A stretch of 64,000 nt of DNA from Nonlabens sp. (lineage in GTDB: Bacteria; Bacteroidota; Bacteroidia; Flavobacteriales; Flavobacteriaceae): contig JAHDIQ010000006.1 in assembly GCA_020630715.1 (NCBI GenBank), positions 62,001 through 126,000 of the forward strand, read 5' to 3'. Shown here in pieces: positions 27,200-35,750 of this stretch (positions are counted from its first letter, which is position 1; each line of letters opens with the position of its first letter). The notes beneath the pieces were generated by a model. It saw nothing but the letters and a program-made list of their open reading frames with translations. It did not search any database and had not been told where the DNA came from. Position numbers and translations under genes: made by a program.

Positions 27200-28663
27200 A
27201 TGAACATAGAAAACATAAAAACACTAGGAGAACTTAAAACATCAGGATGGAAATCTAAATCTATCAAAGATGAATTGAGAGATAACCTGAAGGAAAATAT
27301 TAAAAACGGCGTTGAATCTTTTACAGGAATTCATGGTTATGAAAACACCGTGATTCCAGAGTTAGAACGTGCGATTTTGTCTAGACATAATATCAATCTG
27401 CTAGGGTTACGTGGTCAGGCAAAAACACGTTTAGCAAGACTTATGACTGGTTTGCTGGATGAGTATATTCCTTATGTAACAGATAGTGAAATTCATGATG
27501 ATCCTATGAATCCGCTTTCGCGAAAAGCGATACAACTCATCAGTGAGCATGGCGATGATACACCTATTTCATGGCTACATCGCGACGACCGATTTTATGA
27601 AAAATTAGCCACACCAGATGTTACCGTGGCAGATTTAATAGGAGACATCGACCCGATAAAAGCAGCTAATTTAAAATTAAGCTATGCAGATGACCGTGTG
27701 ATTCATTACGGAATGATTCCGCGAGCTAATAGATGCATCTTTGTGATTAATGAGTTGCCAGATTTACAAGCTCGTATTCAGGTAGCATTATTTAATATTT
27801 TACAAGAAGGAGATATTCAAATCCGTGGATTCAAATTGCGTTTAAATCTAGATATGCAGTTTGTTTTTACCGCAAATCCTGAGGATTATACAAATCGTGG
27901 AAGTATCGTAACACCGTTAAAAGATCGTATTGGTTCACAAATTTTAACGCATTATCCTGCTAGTATTGAAATTGCCAAGACCATTACACAGCAAGAAGCT
28001 AGAAAAGATGTACGTACAGAGCAATCTGTTCATGTGCCAGAACTAGCCAAAGATCTTTTAGAACAAATAAGCTTTTGCGCTAGAGAAAGTGAATACGTAG
28101 ATGAGAAAAGTGGTGTAAGTGCGCGCATGAGTATTACCGCTTATGAAAATTTACTCAGTGCTGCAGAGCGTCGTTCTTTAATGAATGGTGATGAATCTAC
28201 CACGATACGTGTTTCAGATTTTATGGGTGTGATACCAGCAGTAACTGGTAAAATAGAGCTGGTTTACGAGGGTGAACAAGAAGGCGCTGCTTTTGTAGCC
28301 AAGGAATTATTAGGTGATGCGATCATGACCTTATTCCCGTTGTATTTCCCAGAGATTAAGAAGCTCGTAAAGCCAGATGAAAAAACACCTTATGATTCCT
28401 TATTAGAATGGTTTTTCAACAACGGTTCTGTAGAGTTATTAGATGAATTAAGCGATGCAGATTATAAAGCGCTCATAGATCAAATCACACCACTAGAAGA
28501 ATTAGTTAAAGAACACCAGCCAGAAGTCATCGATGAATCTCGATACTTTTTGAAAGAGTTCATTCTATGGTCATTAGTAGAATATGATAAATTAAGCAAA
28601 CACCGCTTTACAGAAGGTTATCAATTCAGCGATTTGTATAGTAATTTTATTAAAGGGATATAG
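27200..28663 (+). CDS. MoxR/BchI-like AAA ATPase
   Basis: 487 residues. Walker A is LLGLRGQAKTRLARLM and Walker B is CIFVINELPDL; sensor-type residues lie in FTANPEDYTNRGSIVTPLKDRIGSQI. This resembles magnesium-chelatase-subunit-I/MoxR ATPases, with a C-terminal helical extension (about 330-487). It pairs with the upstream VWA gene, as BchI pairs with BchD or MoxR with CoxE. The iterated palindrome with one extra A at 27513-27529 encodes LSRKA. The three-hairpin spacer before it may set its expression relative to the VWA gene. Confidence 0.88.
   Translation: MNIENIKTLGELKTSGWKSKSIKDELRDNLKENIKNGVESFTGIHGYENTVIPELERAILSRHNINLLGLRGQAKTRLARLMTGLLDEYIPYVTDSEIHDDPMNPLSRKAIQLISEHGDDTPISWLHRDDRFYEKLATPDVTVADLIGDIDPIKAANLKLSYADDRVIHYGMIPRANRCIFVINELPDLQARIQVALFNILQEGDIQIRGFKLRLNLDMQFVFTANPEDYTNRGSIVTPLKDRIGSQILTHYPASIEIAKTITQQEARKDVRTEQSVHVPELAKDLLEQISFCARESEYVDEKSGVSARMSITAYENLLSAAERRSLMNGDESTTIRVSDFMGVIPAVTGKIELVYEGEQEGAAFVAKELLGDAIMTLFPLYFPEIKKLVKPDEKTPYDSLLEWFFNNGSVELLDELSDADYKALIDQITPLEELVKEHQPEVIDESRYFLKEFILWSLVEYDKLSKHRFTEGYQFSDLYSNFIKGI
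27513..27529. repeat. Iterated palindrome 8 (one extra A), in AAA ATPase gene
   Basis: CGCTTTCGCGAAAAGCG; encodes LSRKA. Confidence 0.93.
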
Positions 28664-28732
28664 GTTTTAGTCTCTAGTTGTTTAGTCTTCAGTCGGCAGT
28701 TAGAAGTCTAAAGTTTACAGTGAGCAATTGTT

Positions 28733-28798
28733 TTGTCATTCTGAGCTTGCCGAAGAATCTTAAGTGTTTTGTGATTCCTCGTTTATCTCGTAATGACA
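28733..28798. repeat. TTGTCATTCTGAG element
   Basis: Starts TTGTCATTCTGAGCTTGCCG and ends CTCGTAATGACA; the ends are imperfect inverted repeats (TGTCATT/AATGACA). It is related to 24524-24604. Confidence 0.75.
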
Positions 28799-28897
28799 CG
28801 AGTATTGAAATTCTCAATAAGACTTGTGTAAGGTAGCATCTCTATTATTGAATGAGTTTAACTGTTTGACAATCTGTTTCGGTCTAAAAAGCAGACT

Positions 28898-28992
28898 AAC
28901 CTCACAGGTTTCGCCATTTAAACCTCAATGATAAATGCAACTTTGATTTTTTTTAAAGCACTAAAGCGACAATTAATAAAACCTGTGAGGTT
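28898..28992. repeat. Inverted repeat AACCTCACAGGTTT / AAACCTGTGAGGTT
   Basis: Perfect 14-bp arms at 28898-28911 and 28979-28992 with a 67-bp loop. The right arm ends 8 bp from the 3' end of the minus-strand membrane protein gene. Short hairpins of this sequence are frequent in Bacteroidota spacers in my experience. Confidence 0.85.
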
Positions 28993-29000
28993 TGGTCGGA

Positions 29001-29888
29001 TTAGAACCACACCACTATCAATAACCACAAAACAGGAATCGCTTCAACAAAAAAGTTTGCGTAGTAGTCTGATTTGAATCGATCTGAAAACCATATTGCT
29101 AGTCCTAGAACGATATGGATAATTAGTAATTCAGCTGTGAAATAACCTTGATGACCTATTCTAAATACTAAGTACCAACTTATTGCTGTTAAAACAATTC
29201 CTAACCATTTGGTTTTACGGACGCCTATAACTTGTGGAATGGTCTTTAATTCAGCTGAATCATACCTTAAATCCTTTATTTCAAAAGGAATGCATAGCGC
29301 TAAAACAAAAAAGAAATAACCAACTAAACAAGCATAAAACCGAAAATCAAACATCATAGATGATGGTCTACCAAAGCACCATATAATATCTAAATATCCT
29401 GGGGTTTCGATTATCTCGCTAATTATAAAGTCACTATGACCATAACTAGAAATAAGAAGTAACCAGCAAAACGCCACGATAGGTAATTTTAAAAAAGCGT
29501 AATGCCTGAAATTTTTTGAAGTGATCGATGGATATACGTAAACCAGTACTAACAAGACCAATCCTATGATATAAGGATAAATATATTTGATTTCTGGTAT
29601 TAACAAAATTCCACTAACTAGACCACAAAAAATAGTGATACTGATAATTGCTTTTTTGTATTTGAAATGATGTTTATTTCTCCATAAATCAAAGTATTTG
29701 ATAAAATTATAGGCAGTCACAACTAGACAAAATTGCATGACACCAAACCATAAATTCTCTTCAATGATATGGTAACGACCTATCACTATGGTGGCTAGTG
29801 CTGTATAGCACACCGCCACATGCAAACTACTCCTTATATAAAAATCAAAAACTGCTTTTAACCACTTCACTGGGTAAAAGTAATCCAT
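29001..29888 (-). CDS. UbiA-like integral membrane protein
   Basis: 295 residues with about eight or nine hydrophobic helices. Two polar motifs resemble the Asp-rich motifs of UbiA prenyltransferases: YNFIKYFDLWRNK (NxxxxxxD type) at about 60-72, and PFEIKDLRYDSAELKTIPQ after the sixth helix. The match is weaker than in true UbiA/MenA proteins, so the enzymatic role is tentative. It is transcribed alone on the minus strand, divergent from gcvP. Confidence 0.7.
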   Translation of the reverse strand: MDYFYPVKWLKAVFDFYIRSSLHVAVCYTALATIVIGRYHIIEENLWFGVMQFCLVVTAYNFIKYFDLWRNKHHFKYKKAIISITIFCGLVSGILLIPEIKYIYPYIIGLVLLVLVYVYPSITSKNFRHYAFLKLPIVAFCWLLLISSYGHSDFIISEIIETPGYLDIIWCFGRPSSMMFDFRFYACLVGYFFFVLALCIPFEIKDLRYDSAELKTIPQVIGVRKTKWLGIVLTAISWYLVFRIGHQGYFTAELLIIHIVLGLAIWFSDRFKSDYYANFFVEAIPVLWLLIVVWF

Positions 29889-29969
29889 CGGTTAATAACT
29901 TGATAAAAAGCGTTGAAAAATACCACAGTTCATTAACAAACACTTGTTAGTTTAAGATACATTATCGAC

Positions 29970-29977
29970 TACTTTTG
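29970..29977 (+). promoter_or_regulatory. Candidate -7 promoter box (TACTTTTG) for gcvP
   Basis: Exact TAnnTTTG match about 190 bp before the gcvP ATG; a TTG is seen upstream at 29944 at a longer than usual spacing. If used, it gives a long leader that contains an imperfect A/T-rich inverted repeat (30032-30112). No glycine riboswitch could be recognised in it. Confidence 0.35.
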
Positions 29978-30168
29978 CATCATCTAAACTGTACCAGTTA
30001 TGATTTGAATTTGCCATAAAGAAAATTGTGATTTTTTTCTTTATTCAAGTTTAAAAAATCAAGCATAGCTATAGCTACGTTTTCTTTTTTAAATGAAGAA
30101 GAAAGGAAAAAAGGTGTTTTATTCTGGTAAATTCAATTTGTTAATGGTACTCAGACCACATAAGCACT

Positions 30169-33006
30169 ATGAATACAGATCGTTTTGCACTCAGACACAT
30201 CGGTCCGCGTAAAGCAGACTTAGACAACATGCTAGAAACCATAGGAGTAGATAGCGTTGAAGAGTTAATCTTTGAAACGGTTCCTAATGGAATACGACTC
30301 AAAAAAGATTTAGATCTAGCGCCAGCTATGAGTGAATTTGAATTCTTAAATCACATCAATGAGCTGGGCAATAAAAACAAGCAATTTAGATCGTATATAG
30401 GTCTAGGATATCATGCCGGAATTGTACCAGCCGTTATCCAGCGTAATATCCTTGAAAATCCAGGATGGTACACGGCTTACACGCCTTATCAGGCAGAGAT
30501 TGCTCAAGGTCGTCTAGAAGCATTATTGAACTACCAGACCATGGTAACGCAGCTTACCGGTATGGAGCTAGCAAATGCCTCTTTACTAGATGAATCTACT
30601 GCAACGGCAGAGGCGATGACGCTTCTTTTTGCCGTACGTGAACGCTCACAGAAAAAAGATGGTGTTGTAAAACTCTTTGTAGATCAGGATGCATTACCAC
30701 AGACTAAAGAGTTATTAAAAACTCGAGCGATTCCGTTAGGAATTGAGCTGGTAGAAGGAGATCCTGCTACTATGGATATGAATGATGGCTATTATGCTGT
30801 ATTGTTACAATATCCTGGAGCTAGCGGTAAGGTGAATGATTATGCCGCTTTCGCGAAAGCGTGCCAAGATCACAACATTAAAATCGCAGTAGCAGCAGAT
30901 ATTCTAAGTCTCGTATTACTAGAAGCACCAGGAAATTGGGGCGCAGATGTGGTTGTGGGAACAACACAACGTTTTGGGATACCACTAGGATATGGTGGGC
31001 CACATGCCGCATATTTTGCTACTCGTGAGGAATATAAAAGACAAATCCCAGGTCGTATCATCGGTGTGACCGTAGATATGGATGGAAAACGTGCTTTGCG
31101 TATGGCGTTACAAACTCGTGAACAACACATTAAACGTGATAAGGCGACCTCAAATATTTGTACCGCACAGGTATTACTAGCCGTTATGGCAGGAATGTAT
31201 GGTGTTTTTCACGGTCCAGAAGGATTGAAATTTATTGCAAATAAAGTACATGCACATACCGCAACGCTAGCAGATGCGATTGAAAAACTAGGACTTTATC
31301 AAGAGAATGAGAATTTCTTTGACACCTTGCGTTTTAAAACAAATGCTTCGGCAGTGCGCGAAGTGGCACTGGAACACGAGATGAATTTCTATTATCCAGA
31401 CGAAGAAACGGTACAGGTTTCTTTAAATGAGACGACTAGTTTACAAGATGTGAATGATATTGTGGCCGCTTTTGCAAAAGCGTTACAAAAAGAGCATACT
31501 GTTGTCACAGAATTGTTAGAGACAACGCACTTAGGAGCTGGACGCCAGACTGATTTCATGAAGCATGAGGTGTTTAATTCCTACCACAGTGAGACGGAAT
31601 TAATGCGTTATATCAAGAAATTAGAACGTAAAGATCTAGCCTTGAATCACTCGATGATTTCGTTAGGATCATGTACAATGAAACTGAACGCGGCGGCAGA
31701 GATGTTACCACTTTCAAATCCACAATGGAATAATATTCATCCATTTGTACCACTAGATCAGGCACAAGGATATCAGGAAATGCTACGCACGCTAGAACAG
31801 CAGTTAAATGAGGTAACTGGATTTGCAGGAACTTCGTTACAACCTAATTCTGGTGCGCAAGGTGAGTTTGCAGGACTAATGGCGATACGTGCATACCATC
31901 ACAGTCGTGGTGATCATCATAGAAATATCTGTTTGATTCCATCTAGTGCTCACGGAACAAATCCAGCGAGCGCAGTAATGGCAGGAATGAAAGTAGTGGT
32001 TACAAAAGCATTAGAAAACGGTAATATAGACGTAGATGATTTACGCGCAAAAGCCGAAGAACATAAAGATAATCTAGCTGCTTTAATGGTGACCTATCCA
32101 TCTACACATGGAGTTTATGAAAGTGCGATTCAGGAAATTACAGGACTGATTCATGAAAATGGTGGTCAGGTTTATATGGATGGAGCAAATATGAACGCAC
32201 AGGTAGCATTAACTAATCCTGGAAATATAGGTGCAGACGTTTGTCACTTGAATTTACATAAAACATTTGCCATTCCTCATGGTGGTGGTGGTCCTGGTGT
32301 AGGACCTATTTGTGTCGCACCACAATTAGTACCATTCTTACCTACTAATCCTATTATTCCTACAGGTGGTGAGCAGGCGATAACGCCTATTAGTGCAGCG
32401 CCTTTTGGTAGTGCGTTAGCTTGTCTCATATCCTACGGATATATCTGTATGCTAGGAGCAGACGGATTAAAAGAGTCTACAGAATATGCGATTATTAATG
32501 CTAACTATATTAAGGAACGTCTGGATGGAAGTTTTGACTGTTTATATGTAGGAGAACGTGGCCGCGCGGCACATGAGATGATCATAGACTGTAGACCATT
32601 TAAAGAGCATGGTATTGAGGTAACAGATATAGCAAAGCGTTTAATGGATTATGGATTCCATGCACCTACAGTTTCATTCCCGGTAGCTGGAACAATGATG
32701 ATAGAGCCTACTGAGTCTGAAAGTAAGGAAGAAATGGATCGTTTTTGTGATGCGATGATTTCCATACGTAAAGAGATCGATGCGGCTAGTAAAGATGAAC
32801 CTAATAATGTGTTGAAGAACAGTCCGCATACCTTAGAAATGATTACTAGCGATGATTGGGAATTCCCTTACAGCAGGCAAAAAGCCGCTTATCCACTAGA
32901 ATGGGTAAGTGATAATAAATTCTGGCCTACCGTGCGCAGGGCAGATGACGCCTATGGCGATCGTAACCTGATGTGTACGTGTGCGCCTATGGAAGAGTAT
33001 GTGTAG
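30169..33006 (+). CDS. gcvP: Glycine dehydrogenase (aminomethyl-transferring), P protein
   Basis: 945 residues, the fused P-protein form; decarboxylates glycine and passes the aminomethyl group to lipoylated GcvH. N-terminal FALRHIGPR and the PLP lysine motif HLNLHKTFAIPHGGGGPG are diagnostic, with VVGTTQRFGIPLGYGGPHAAYF in the first half. The iterated palindrome at 30846-30861 encodes AFAKA where homologues have another helix of equal length. gcvT and gcvH are not in the window, so the system is dispersed. Confidence 0.97.
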   Translation: MNTDRFALRHIGPRKADLDNMLETIGVDSVEELIFETVPNGIRLKKDLDLAPAMSEFEFLNHINELGNKNKQFRSYIGLGYHAGIVPAVIQRNILENPGWYTAYTPYQAEIAQGRLEALLNYQTMVTQLTGMELANASLLDESTATAEAMTLLFAVRERSQKKDGVVKLFVDQDALPQTKELLKTRAIPLGIELVEGDPATMDMNDGYYAVLLQYPGASGKVNDYAAFAKACQDHNIKIAVAADILSLVLLEAPGNWGADVVVGTTQRFGIPLGYGGPHAAYFATREEYKRQIPGRIIGVTVDMDGKRALRMALQTREQHIKRDKATSNICTAQVLLAVMAGMYGVFHGPEGLKFIANKVHAHTATLADAIEKLGLYQENENFFDTLRFKTNASAVREVALEHEMNFYYPDEETVQVSLNETTSLQDVNDIVAAFAKALQKEHTVVTELLETTHLGAGRQTDFMKHEVFNSYHSETELMRYIKKLERKDLALNHSMISLGSCTMKLNAAAEMLPLSNPQWNNIHPFVPLDQAQGYQEMLRTLEQQLNEVTGFAGTSLQPNSGAQGEFAGLMAIRAYHHSRGDHHRNICLIPSSAHGTNPASAVMAGMKVVVTKALENGNIDVDDLRAKAEEHKDNLAALMVTYPSTHGVYESAIQEITGLIHENGGQVYMDGANMNAQVALTNPGNIGADVCHLNLHKTFAIPHGGGGPGVGPICVAPQLVPFLPTNPIIPTGGEQAITPISAAPFGSALACLISYGYICMLGADGLKESTEYAIINANYIKERLDGSFDCLYVGERGRAAHEMIIDCRPFKEHGIEVTDIAKRLMDYGFHAPTVSFPVAGTMMIEPTESESKEEMDRFCDAMISIRKEIDAASKDEPNNVLKNSPHTLEMITSDDWEFPYSRQKAAYPLEWVSDNKFWPTVRRADDAYGDRNLMCTCAPMEEYV
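30846..30861. repeat. Iterated palindrome 9 (perfect), in gcvP
   Basis: CGCTTTCGCGAAAGCG; encodes AFAKA. Confidence 0.97.
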
Positions 33007-33448
33007 AACTTGAATTTGAATTCGAAACTGAACTTGAATTTTGAGTAGGTAACTGACGACTGGTTTAGGCAGGAGCCGAAGATGTATCGAGGTCACAAAT
33101 GTTGAAAAAAACACCTGCCTATTGCATATTGCGAGGAGCCCGCGACGTGGCAATCTGTTGAATAGAAAGTTTATGCTTTAAACATTGTACTAGTTTACCA
33201 TTGTTCTATTTCAACAGATTCCTTCACTGCGCAAGCTACGTTCGTAATGTGCGGTTATTTAATCGATCATAATCCCATCGTAGAACCTATTTCCTATGCA
33301 CTGCATTGTATTATTCTCAACGAAATCGTTGTAATTCTAAAGGATTCTTAAGGATGTGAAAACTCCTATCGATTAGTCGCGTTAATATTAGGATAACACC
33401 GCATTTATTGTTTTTTTTACATTGGATTGACCTAATGAATGATTCTAT
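33007..33448. other. Gene-free spacer with MITE-like element
   Basis: Begins with TTGAATT-type words (33008-33045), then holds the second MITE-like inverted repeat (33123-33252), then the AT-rich leader of the next gene. No gene seen. Confidence 0.75.
33123..33252. repeat. MITE-like inverted repeat element, copy 2
   Basis: Starts GCATATTGCGAGGAGCCCGC and ends AAGCTACGTTCGTAATGTGC. Inner halves CAATCTGTTGAATAGAA and TTCTATTTCAACAGATTC are inverted repeats, so it can fold along its full length. It is homologous to 16344-16478. Confidence 0.88.
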
Positions 33449-34507
33449 ATGAAGTCTAAAATCACAGGAGTAGGAAGTTACGTACCGGAAGTAGTAACAA
33501 AGAATGAAGATTTTTTAAACCACGAGTTTTTAAATAATGATGGTAGCGCTTTTGGTAGTGACAACGAGACTATTATTGAAAAATTTGTCGCTATTACAGG
33601 TATTGAAGAACGTCGTTACTTAAAACCAGATCAGACTACCAGCGATATCGCTGCGATTGCAGGACAGCGCGCTATTAATGATTCCGATGGTTCAAAGGAA
33701 GACATCGACTTTATCATTGTAGCACATAACTACGGTGATGTAAAACCTGATGGTGGATCTAGTGATATGGTTCCTAGCCTCGCTAGCCGAGTTAAAAATA
33801 AATTAGGAATTAAAAATCCTGCATGTGTTGCTTATGATGTGCTTTTTGGCTGTCCAGGATGGGTTTTAGGATTAACACAAGCAGATAGTTTCATTAAGTC
33901 TGGTCTTGCTAAAAAAGTCCTAGTCATAGGAGCAGAAGCTCTTTCTAGAGTAGTAGATCCACATGATCGGGATTCTATGATTTATAGTGATGGGGCTGGA
34001 GCAGTAATTGTTCAACCTAGTAATGGTGATGAAGGAATTCTAGGACAAGCTACTGCTACTTATACAGAGGATGAAACTTATTTCATTTTCAATGAAACTT
34101 CTTATAATAAGGAGCTAGAAGATAAAACTACCTATATTAAAATGTATGGTAGACGCATTTACAATTTTGCTTTATCAAAAGTTCCAGAAGGTATGAAAAC
34201 TGCGATGGAACAAGCTGGCGTGGATATTAAAGATCTAAAAAAGATTTTTATTCATCAGGCAAATGAAAAAATGGACGAGGCAATTGTGGAACGCTTTTAC
34301 AAGTTATATGGCATGGATGTTCCTACGGATATTATGCCTATGATCATTCATAAACTAGGAAATAGTAGTGTCGCAACGGTTCCTACGGTAATGGATCTTG
34401 TCGTACGTGGTAAAATGGAAAATCACAAAGTTGAAAAAGGTGATGTGGTTATGTTTGCTAGCGTAGGTGCAGGAATGAATATCAATGCGATTGTATACCG
34501 CTATTAG
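33449..34507 (+). CDS. Beta-ketoacyl-ACP synthase III family protein
   Basis: 352 residues with the thiolase fold of FabH. The nucleophile lies in DVLFGCPGWVLG, the catalytic His in FIHQANEKM and the Asn in LGNSSVATVPT. It has the longer N-terminal segment (NHEFLNNDGSAFGSDNETIIEKFVAITGIEERRY) seen in a second FabH-like group of Bacteroidota, so it may not be the housekeeping FabH. Such paralogues can act in branched or specialised acyl synthesis. Monocistronic, with no partner genes nearby. Confidence 0.88.
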   Translation: MKSKITGVGSYVPEVVTKNEDFLNHEFLNNDGSAFGSDNETIIEKFVAITGIEERRYLKPDQTTSDIAAIAGQRAINDSDGSKEDIDFIIVAHNYGDVKPDGGSSDMVPSLASRVKNKLGIKNPACVAYDVLFGCPGWVLGLTQADSFIKSGLAKKVLVIGAEALSRVVDPHDRDSMIYSDGAGAVIVQPSNGDEGILGQATATYTEDETYFIFNETSYNKELEDKTTYIKMYGRRIYNFALSKVPEGMKTAMEQAGVDIKDLKKIFIHQANEKMDEAIVERFYKLYGMDVPTDIMPMIIHKLGNSSVATVPTVMDLVVRGKMENHKVEKGDVVMFASVGAGMNINAIVYRY

Positions 34508-34671
34508 TTTTAAATACTCTTAATATCCATTTTTAGTGATTATAATGAAAAGCATCGACGCACTACACTAGGTCGCTTTGCGGTTCATTTGTCGCCTCGT
34601 GGCGTTCTGTCTATTAAGCAACATAAATTCTGCAAAATATTCGTCGTTGATCATTCCTTTTTTTTAAAACT

Positions 34672-34746
34672 TAGCTCACAGCTCACAGCTCACAGCTCAC
34701 AGCTCACAGCTCACAGCTTACAGCTCACAGCTCACAGCTTACAGCT
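34672..34746. repeat. Tandem array of CACAGCT (about 10 units)
   Basis: About ten head-to-tail 7-mers, CACAGCT with occasional TACAGCT, ending exactly at the stop codon of the OmpA-family gene. The frame through it reads LTAHSLQ repeatedly and is an artefact. Confidence 0.95.
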
Positions 34747-35590
34747 AATCATCTTCTCTAATTCCGGTAATCAATAATTCCACACGACGATCATAATAGT
34801 CACCTTTGCCTGTTTTAAAATCACTACGTTTTCCTACAGCTTTTAATCTAGTAGAGTCTACACCATAATTCTTTAATAATTCTTTCACTGCATTTGCCCT
34901 AGCTAATGACAAATTCCATTTTCCTGTGTCCATATCACGACCATTGACACCAGGTTTTAAGCAACAGATATGTCCTTGAATTTCCACCTCATACTTTTTG
35001 TGAATTAATAAGGAATTGATGATGGAATCCATGACAGGATAGGAGACTGGTCGCATCTTGTGTCTACCAGGATAAAAAATAATATTATTGAAAACTAGTT
35101 TATCGCCTATTTGTAAGGAATCTTTAAATATATCATAGCTAGGATTGCCGGTGATGGTATCTTGAACCTTTGGCGCTACAACAACTTCAGGTTGTATAAG
35201 TTCATAGGTGATTTCAATGTCCACACGTCTATTATTTTGACGTTGTTTTTTGATATTTTGAGAGCTTGTTAAAGGTAGTTCGCCTACTGGTGCTTCATTA
35301 AAGGAATTATAACCATACTTAGGTTTTAAGTAATCAATAATAGACCAGATGCGTTTACTAGCAAGCTGTTTATTATAGGAAATACTTCCACGATCATCGC
35401 AATAACCGGTTAGAAAAATGTTCTTTATAGTTTGTAATGAATCTGTAACGGTGATTCCATCTATGACCTGAATAGCATCCGTTGTTAGTACAAATTCATC
35501 TGTGTCAAAATAGACACTTGTGGTTGTAGTAGTTTCCTGACCGTACCCTATGGCACAAAAGAATAAACTTAAAAGTAGCAGTTTTATCAT
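34745..35590 (-). CDS. Protein with two OmpA C-terminal-like domains
   Basis: 281 residues with a signal peptide (KLLLLSLFFCAIGYGQ) from the ATG at 35590; a GTG five codons upstream is less likely. Domain 1 (about 25-130) has YFDTDEF, LTGYCDDRGSISYNKQLASKR and NRRVDIEI. Domain 2 (about 160-278) has EIQGHICC, LSLARANAVKELL and DRRVELLI. Both are the peptidoglycan-binding OmpA/MotB pattern in tandem. There is no visible beta-barrel, so it is probably a periplasmic peptidoglycan-associated protein. Its stop is inside a tandem 7-mer array. Confidence 0.85.
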   Translation of the reverse strand: MIKLLLLSLFFCAIGYGQETTTTTSVYFDTDEFVLTTDAIQVIDGITVTDSLQTIKNIFLTGYCDDRGSISYNKQLASKRIWSIIDYLKPKYGYNSFNEAPVGELPLTSSQNIKKQRQNNRRVDIEITYELIQPEVVVAPKVQDTITGNPSYDIFKDSLQIGDKLVFNNIIFYPGRHKMRPVSYPVMDSIINSLLIHKKYEVEIQGHICCLKPGVNGRDMDTGKWNLSLARANAVKELLKNYGVDSTRLKAVGKRSDFKTGKGDYYDRRVELLITGIREDD

Positions 35591-35711
35591 TATAATAATA
35601 ACCACAAATAGGATGCCTTATTGTGGATGCTTTAAAACAGTTGCTGTCAGCTTGTCATAAGATGTGTTTTGGTACTTGATTTGAATTAGGGAGAAAGAGT
35701 TTAATGAATTA

Positions 35712-35727
35712 CGCTTTCGCGAAAGCG
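35712..35727. repeat. Iterated palindrome 10 (perfect), htpG leader
   Basis: CGCTTTCGCGAAAGCG, preceded by ATTA and followed by GAAT, 23 bp before the htpG ATG. Confidence 0.97.
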
Positions 35728-35750
35728 GAATACTAACAACAATAAAAATT

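Larger units (their letters stand above)
28664..29000. other. Gene-free spacer with two repeat elements
   Basis: Contains TTAGTCT/CAGT low-complexity words (28670-28725), a TTGTCATTCTGAG element (28733-28798) and a long-loop inverted repeat AACCTCACAGGTTT ... AAACCTGTGAGGTT (28898-28992). No gene seen. Confidence 0.75.

Noticed and set aside
29978-30168. Glycine riboswitch before gcvP
   Set aside because: I could not find the conserved glycine aptamer cores; the leader is AT-rich with an unrelated inverted repeat.
31460-31490. GCTTTTGCAAAAGC in gcvP as another copy of the iterated palindrome
   Set aside because: It lacks the central TCGCGA; treated as chance or a decayed relative, not counted.
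34589-34777. Plus-strand frame with LTAHSLQ repeats
   Set aside because: It is the translation of the CACAGCT array and runs into the antisense of the OmpA-type gene.
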